Positions 58,319 to 64,000 of a stretch of DNA of 64,000 nucleotides are shown here, in pieces. Under the pieces are notes generated by a model. The model searched no databases. It was not told where the DNA came from and worked only from the letters and a program-made list of their open reading frames with translations. Position numbers and translations under genes: made by a program. This DNA is from Cercis canadensis (taxonomy: Eukaryota > Streptophyta > Magnoliopsida > Fabales > Fabaceae), in contig QAOA01006931.1 of the NCBI GenBank assembly GCA_003255065.1, positions 253,708 through 317,707 on the forward strand, in the 5' to 3' direction. Position 1 is the first letter of the stretch, and every line of letters starts with the position of its first letter.

Positions 58319-59061
58319 AAGTACATTTTCTGGCATCCCCTTTGTTGCTTGTCGGCGCTGCGCCTGGCTTCTTAGTGAGGTTTTGTGGTTGAGTTAGGTT
58401 TGTAAGTTTAGTCTTGTTTATATTAATTCTGCAGTGATTTTGACTTGTATTCTTTCCTATTCTCTTGGGTTCCTTTTTTAATTGGACTTGTAATTCTTTT
58501 AATGCCTATAATTTATGTACCGGTGACAATTCATCAATTCTCATTACAGTGCAACTTGCAAACCCAATTTCCACTGCGATTTCTCATTTGTGAAATCATG
58601 TCTGGTCAGTGGTCTCTAGGACTAGTAGTACCTTGTACCCAGTTTCAGTGTTGCATATGATTCCACCGATCTCTCAAGGGATTCCCTTATTAGCTCTATT
58701 GCCATTTTGCTTACTGCTCAATGTCTTTCTACAGTCAACACAAGCAGAAAAATCCTCCGCGCAATATAATCCCCTTGGGTGCAAATGCAACTACTACTAG
58801 GGGTGTAATTGGTTTGGTTCAGTCTAGTTTATACCCCAAATTGATCAAAACTGAACCGAACAAACTCGGTTCGGTTCGGTTCGATTTATTTTTTGGAATT
58901 TTTGGAGCCAAACTAAGTCAAACCGAACTGGTTTGGTTCGGTTTGGTCAATTTTGCTAAAATTTTGCAATTACAAGTGAAGCATTGCTAATTGATTACCG
59001 CATCTACATGCAATCAAAAATTGCGAGAATTATCAAAAAGATCACATGTCATTTTTTTTTT
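58319..59061. other. SKU5 3' flank and transposon-like DNA
   Basis: The first few hundred bases are probably the SKU5 3' UTR. From about 58799 the sequence reads AGGGGTGTAATTGGTTTGG, followed by repeated GGTTCGGTT and AACCGAAC words up to about 58950. Subterminal repeats of this kind are typical of plant hAT elements. Confidence 0.45.
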
Positions 59062-59487
59062 GGAAAAGTCCAAATAACCCTCTTCAACTATGTCTTATAT
59101 GCGATTTACTTCTAAAACTTCAAAAACGTAAAAAATATTTTCTTGAACTTTTAAAATGTACATTTTATCTCCATGACTTTGACAACTGTCCATTAATGAA
59201 CGGAAGACAAATTTTAAATATTATCATTTTGGTCCTAAATTTTTTTGAATATTACTTTTTGACCCTAATTTTATAAATTTATTTTCATTTATACTCCTAT
59301 AAATTACACTATGGCCCAGATTAATCACATAATGTGCACGACACGTGCTCTCTTAATGAACGGACGTTAGAGTCATGGGGGTAAAGTGCACATTTTGACA
59401 GTTCAAGGAGGCCTTTCTTACGTTTTTGAAGTTTTGGGGGTAAAACGCACATAAGACATAGTTGAAGGGGTTTTTTTGGACTTTTCC
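59062..59487. mobile_element. MITE with long imperfect terminal inverted repeats
   Basis: The left end GGAAAAGTCCAAATAACCCT (59062) matches the reverse complement of the right end (GGAAAAGTCCAAAAAAACCC, read back from about 59487). Similarity extends about 140 bases, including CTTCAACTATGTCTTAT and CTTCAAAAACGTAA in both arms. The length is about 426 bp and there is no coding capacity. The target-site duplication is obscured by poly(T). Confidence 0.7.
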
Positions 59488-59891
59488 CTTTTTTTTTTGT
59501 GGGCAGAGGAAGGGAAGAGAAGAAAATAAACATCATATTTCTAGGAATTAAGCTACTTTATGATCAGTACTTCATCTCTATTTTTTTTTTTNCTCCTATA
59601 AATTACACTATGGCCCAGATTAATCACATAATGTGCACGACACGTGCTCTCTTAATGAACGGACGTTAGAGTCGTGGGGGTAAAGTGCACATTTTAAAAG
59701 TTCAAGGAGACATTTCTTACGTTTTTTAAGTTTTGGGGGTAAAACGCACATAAGACATAGTTGAAGGGGTTTTTTTTGGACTTTTCCCTTTCTTTTTTGT
59801 GGGCAGAGGAAGGGAAGAGAAGAAAATAAACATCATATTTCTAGGAATTAAGCTACTTTATGATCAGTACTTCATCTCTATTTTTTTTTTT
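59294..59891. repeat. About 298-bp direct duplication flanking a single N
   Basis: Positions 59294-59591 and 59593-59891 are near-identical, with a handful of single-base differences such as GTCATGG/GTCGTGG and GTTTTTGAAG/GTTTTTTAAG. An N lies at 59592. The copied segment spans the right arm of the MITE and its flanking DNA, so transposition does not explain it. Confidence 0.85.
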
Positions 59892-60144
59892 CCCATGCTG
59901 ATATAGAAAACAAGGTCCTATCCTGCCAGTAAATCACTACACAACCATTTTCCTCCCTCATTTCATACCCCTCACAACCATACCAACACAGCAAAATAAC
60001 ATTTCATGGGTTGCAAATTTCACATTCAATATATAGTTGGATTACATCCAAAAACACAGACATCCCAATGTTCAATGACCAACAATTGCTAGATCCTTAC
60101 AACAAAAACTTTCATACTTATCAAACAGCCAAATCAACAAATCA

Positions 60145-60162
60145 GCAAAAAAAAAAAAAAAN

Positions 60163-60186
<24 letters not shown>
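60145..60186. repeat. Poly(A) tract with an N at 60162
   Basis: About 40 consecutive A bases interrupted by one N. It is probably another contig join, but a homopolymer gives no independent evidence of duplication. Confidence 0.8.
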
Positions 60187-60193
<7 letters not shown>

Positions 60194-60544
60194 TAAGTAT
60201 CCCAATGCACAGAAAATCCAATCAGCAGCTCACTAGTAATTTAGTATTAGACCCTTTATAAGAAAACTTCCAATCCCAATCCGATTGCTACTGCAAAAGC
60301 CAATATCCCTTTATCAGATAAACTTTGATAAACATTAAAAAAACAAAGTAAAAATAGAAATAAGATTTATCCATTGAGGTTGACAAAACATAGACACTTT
60401 ATGAAACCTTGTCGGGCTCGGTGACAACTGTTGATATCTCTAATTAAATTATCATAGAAAAAAAATAAATCAACTAGCTTTCAATTTAAAAATATAAAAA
60501 TTATAAAAATCAAATATAAGTCACAGAGAATTACCTGATTCAAT

Positions 60545-62602
60545 TTATTCTATCTCATTCATTTGGCTACGAATATCAATTGGCTTCTTAGAGGATCTTA
60601 ACCAATTCTGAGCACAAATTAAAGCCTCAACAGTCGTAGGCAATAATGAACTCCGAAATTGGTCTAGAACCCTACTCCTAGTACTGAATGTTGATTCAGA
60701 GGACACTGTTGATACAGGAATAGGCAAAATATCCTTAGCAATATAGGATAAAACATAATATTTAGTATGTTTCACTCTCCACCATTTAAGGATATCAAAC
60801 CCTTCAATTTGTTCTTCAACATCATCCTCTAAGTACCTTTCCAATTCAAATTTTCTCACATCTTTTTTGCTTTCTCCGCCTTTTCATCTGAAACTCTAAG
60901 GACCAACTAGCATCTTCATAACCACTTCCTTAATAGGTCAAGTCCACACTACTACTAGAATCCTTTGAGTCATCAGGGATAGGATGCAAAGTTGAATAAG
61001 TTTTTAATAGCCTATACAAAACCTCCTTTAATTTCTCTACCATCTGAACCCCTTGTTCTCTACCATACATTTTTTCAAAACGAAAATCCACAAACTCCAG
61101 CTTATATCTTGGGTCAAACACCACAACCACAAACAAGAAATAATTCATGTTATCCCTATCATCCCAATACTTATCAAATTTTCTTTTCATCGATTCAGCC
61201 ATAGATCTCATCACAATATCACTACCGTTCATCCATTTCTGCAAGGTTTGGTAGATTTCACATAGTTTTTGAAAAAATGCATTTGATGTAACATGCAAAG
61301 AGCCAAAGAAGTTCAAGGTAACATCATAAAAAAATTTCAAAAACTTGACAAACACACGTGCATGTGCCCAATCGTCTGAACTTGGAGGGCAATCATTACC
61401 AAAAGCTAGCAAATAACCAGAATCATCGTTCTCAAGGCGTGCAAAAGCCTTTTCAAAATTTTCAGCAGCTTCTAACATTAGATAAGTTGAGTTCCATCTT
61501 GTAGGACAATCAAGACACACAAAATGCTTACATTCTATATTTGTAAAGCTTATAGCTTGCTTAAAAACAACCATTTTAGCAGGGGATGTCTTCACATACT
61601 TAATTGCTGCCCCTAATTCTAGCAATTGAAGGGTTTATCTCTTTTAAACCTTCACTAACAATCAGATTTAAAATATGAGCAAAACACCTCAAATGCATGA
61701 ATTCTCCTTTCAAGATAGTCTCATTCCAATCATTTAACCTCCTAACCAAATATGCAAGAGCAACACTATTTGAGCTAGCATTATCTACGGTTATAGTGTA
61801 AACCTTAGAAATGTCTCATTCCTTAATTGTCATTTCTAAAGCTTTTCCTATTGTATCTCCCTTATGGTCAGAAATTAGAGAGAATGACAATATCTTCTTA
61901 TTTAAAGCCCAATCATCCCCAATGTAATGCGCAATCACACACATAATTGAAGTTCTGAATAGAAGTCAAAGTATCAGTTGTAAGGCAAACCATTTGACAA
62001 GAAGAAGACAAATAATTTTTTAGTTTTTTCCTCTCATTCAAATACAGTTTCATGACATCTTTAGCAACAGTTACCCTTGAATGAACTTGAAATTTTGGCA
62101 ATGCAACATTTATAAAGTTTCTAAAACCTTCATTCAACACAAACTTAAATGACAATTCATCCACACATATCATTATAGCAAGTGCTAATCTACATTCTTC
62201 TTGACTAAAAGTGTGCAACTTCATTGTCTTCTCATTCCTCTCATCTTCCAGTTTAGAGACATAACCAACTTCTCTTTGTTTCTTATCAACTATTTTATTA
62301 CTAGGATTTTTTGGACAAACAGCCAACTGATTCCTCATGGATGAAGTCCCATTCTTTCCACTAAGGCATGCATAAGTCTTCCCACAATGGTTATACGCAG
62401 CTCTCTTACCTTCTTTATTCTTAGTAAAATGACCCCAAACAAAATAAGTGTGTCTAGAGGTAGTATTAACTGTTACCTCGATGCCTTCTTGGCTGTCCTC
62501 AATTTGCATTTTGATGCTCTCATCCGGAGTAGGAGCACTCCGCACAAGCGTGCCCGTAGTTTGGGTTGTTCCAAGGGGCATAACTAGAAGTTCTTTATCC
62601 AT
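60545..62602 (-). pseudogene. Decayed hAT-superfamily transposase (BED/RNase-H-like/dimerisation)
   Basis: On the minus strand, 62602-61913 encodes an N-terminal part with a BED-like region (YFVWGHFTKN, then NHCGKTYACLSG and a Ser-Met-Arg stretch). The central part 61912-60930 contains VDNASSNS, FAHILNLIVSEGLKEI, CLDCPTRWNSTYLML and DPRYKLEFVDF. The C-terminal part 60859-60545 has the hAT dimerisation signature FDILKWW, IPVSTVSSESTFST and ALICAQNWLRSS. The frame is broken near 61912 and near 61620. An in-frame TGA replaces an expected Trp near 61820, and the end of the central part is also disrupted. The first cysteine of the BED finger also appears to be lost. It is therefore inactive. Matching terminal inverted repeats were not found. 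Confidence 0.88.
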
Positions 62603-63032
62603 ATCCCAAATTGCACAAGTTATTTCGTACTTAAACTACCCTGTCAATACACAAACCTGTTGTCAACTTTCACACCTATGGACACAACTAAGAAGATAAA
62701 AAAAAAAAAATACACACTTTTATAAAATGACATATAAATCAACTTTCCATAGCATTAACTAGCAAGAGTACCCCACTCACGAAGTGTATGACAAAATGAC
62801 AAGCTGAGTTTTATCCTAAATAAAATGTGGGTTCAATTTTCCATAGCATCATTAAGAAGAACTGCATAAAATAGGGCATGAAACTCTTAGCTATGGAATA
62901 ATTTTAAATGGGTCTCTGTCTCTCAGTGTATATATCTTGTCCTTTTCCCTTCACTAACAATCAAATTGGTACCAAAACTATGCAACATTTTTAATGAAAT
63001 AACATCTCTGCTTGCTTCTTTATGAGATATTG
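62603..63032. other. Intergenic DNA between the hAT relic and the solo LTR
   Basis: AT-rich, with a poly(A) stretch near 62699-62710. No gene or terminal inverted repeat is recognised. Confidence 0.4.
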
Positions 63033-63588
63033 TGTTGAAATAGTTTGTAAATATGCTTATAATTAACCAAGTCCCACATTAGTTAAATTAGAATATGTAA
63101 AAGGCTTTATAAAGGCAAACTAAAGTTATAGAGTAACTTTAGTTAAATGGGCACAAGCCCAAATAGTCTAGCAAGTCAAAGCCCATTAATGATCTTCGAT
63201 TTGACAAATATTTTAACATTGGTTTTAATATCTGGACTGGGTCGGGTCAACCCGATTCAAATGGTGGTTAATTAAGTTAACAGGTTTGAATGAGTAAACT
63301 CGAATAAACAATTGTGTCTGTTTCGAACAGACAATTGTGACTATTCCGAATAGACAATTATGTCTTTTAATTATTAACCAATTATATTTGTTCATTAGTG
63401 CCTTTTCAACTCTATAAAAGGGAGCTCCCTAATGCATTAGAATTCACTTTTTCATTGAGAGTTTTTTAGGGGTTTGTTGTATCCTGAGGTAACTTGCTTT
63501 TATAGAGAAGCAATATTACACTCAAGACAGTGTAATTGTTCACGCCTCAAAGCTAACCTAGTTAGTCTCCATTATCGTTTTCCTAACA
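63033..63588 (+). mobile_element. Solo LTR of a retrotransposon
   Basis: The sequence starts TGTTGAAATAG and ends TTTTCCTAACA, with canonical TG...CA ends. It is flanked on both sides by TATTG (63028-63032 and 63589-63593), a perfect 5-bp target-site duplication. The length is 556 bp. A TATAAAAG box at 63413-63420 fits an LTR promoter and sets the strand as plus. No primer-binding site, polyprotein or second LTR lies within the flanks, so this is a solo LTR left by recombination. The superfamily is probably Copia, but this cannot be shown from the LTR alone. Confidence 0.85.
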
Positions 63589-63850
63589 TATTGTTCTGAA
63601 GGTAGATATTACTGCTCATAGCTTTCAACTTAACAGAATAATTGGCANACTTTTTCATTGAGAGTTTTTTAGGGGTTTGTTGTATCCTTGGGTAACTTAC
63701 TTTTATAGAGAAGCAATATTACACTCAAGACAGTGTAATTGTTCACGCCTCAAAGCCAACCTAGTTAGTCTCTATTATCGTTTTCCTAACATATTGTTCT
63801 GAAGGTAGATATTACTGCTCATAGCTTTCAACTTAACAGAATAATTGGCA
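63446..63850. repeat. 202-bp direct duplication flanking a single N
   Basis: Positions 63446-63647 and 63649-63850 are copies with about five differences (for example CTGAGG/CTTGGG and GCTAACC/GCCAACC) and an N at 63648. The copy contains both the end of the solo LTR and the genomic flank beyond its target-site duplication. It is therefore a duplicated assembly segment and not a second LTR. Confidence 0.88.
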
Positions 63851-64000
63851 CATAATGCAAAATATATTCATGTGTTCATTGGGTCATCAAACAAACTAAC
63901 AAATAATATATAGAAACATTCAGCAAATGGGTCTCCCTAAATGAAACACCAACCATCCAAAGGTTAAATTTTTCTTTGCGCTAAACATTATTCTACAGAA
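63851..64000. other. Terminal intergenic DNA
   Basis: AT-rich sequence to the window edge. Nothing is recognised in it. Confidence 0.4.

Noticed and set aside
63649..63850. Second LTR copy suggesting a full retrotransposon
   Set aside because: The copy includes unique flanking DNA beyond the target-site duplication and starts at an N, so it is an assembly duplication.

Overview
This is a 64 kb piece of nuclear DNA from a flowering plant, almost certainly a core eudicot. The genes have short exons split by AT-rich GT-AG introns. The intergenic space is AT-rich with many microsatellites. The products include a chloroplast transaldolase, a vacuolar invertase, a SKU5-type GPI protein and a GS-OX-like flavin monooxygenase. 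I cannot name the species.

Layout. An intronless plant PARP-like/C2H2-family gene lies at 903-1808 (+). Adenine phosphoribosyltransferase follows at 3279-7314 (-, 6 exons). A gene-free stretch contains a 451-base gap (12054-12504) that abuts a large palindrome centred near 13090. Next come a flavin-containing monooxygenase (16162-18687, +, 7 exons) and a short PPR-like protein (19047-22378, -, 6 exons), tail to tail. About 8.5 kb without recognisable genes follows. Four genes then lie head to tail on the + strand: trehalose-6-phosphate phosphatase (34031-36176, 11 exons, with a 24-codon upstream ORF in its leader), plastid transaldolase (38261-43508, 13 exons), vacuolar acid invertase (48643-51615, 7 exons including a 9-nt microexon), and the SKU5-like multicopper-oxidase-fold protein (54453-58318, 9 exons). 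The last 6 kb is transposon territory: a MITE with long inverted repeats, a decayed hAT transposase (-), and a solo LTR with a perfect 5-bp target-site duplication. For the six spliced genes I derived the splice sites by hand. Each model sums to a whole number of codons and ends at a stop; the invertase does so only after one assembly defect is allowed for.

Functional theme. Three genes concern sugar metabolism: trehalose-6-phosphate removal, the pentose phosphate pathway and sucrose cleavage. I see no evidence that they form a biosynthetic cluster. The gene content is better explained by ancestry. As I recall the Arabidopsis gene order, SKU5, a TPP and an APT are neighbours on chromosome 4 (At4g12420-At4g12440), while an FMO, a transaldolase and a vacuolar invertase are neighbours on chromosome 1 (around At1g12200-At1g12240). 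This window carries both sets interleaved, as expected of an ancestral block fractionated after whole-genome duplication.

Assembly quality matters here. Seven single-N bases occur. Six of them sit between two nearly identical direct copies (25-299 bp), which looks like unmerged overlapping contig ends from a heterozygous genome. One of these interrupts an invertase exon and makes a normal gene look frameshifted. The palindrome beside the N gap may also be an assembly artefact around a foldback element. I found no convincing new biological system. The most interesting items are the TPP uORF, the two-chromosome synteny block and the palindrome.
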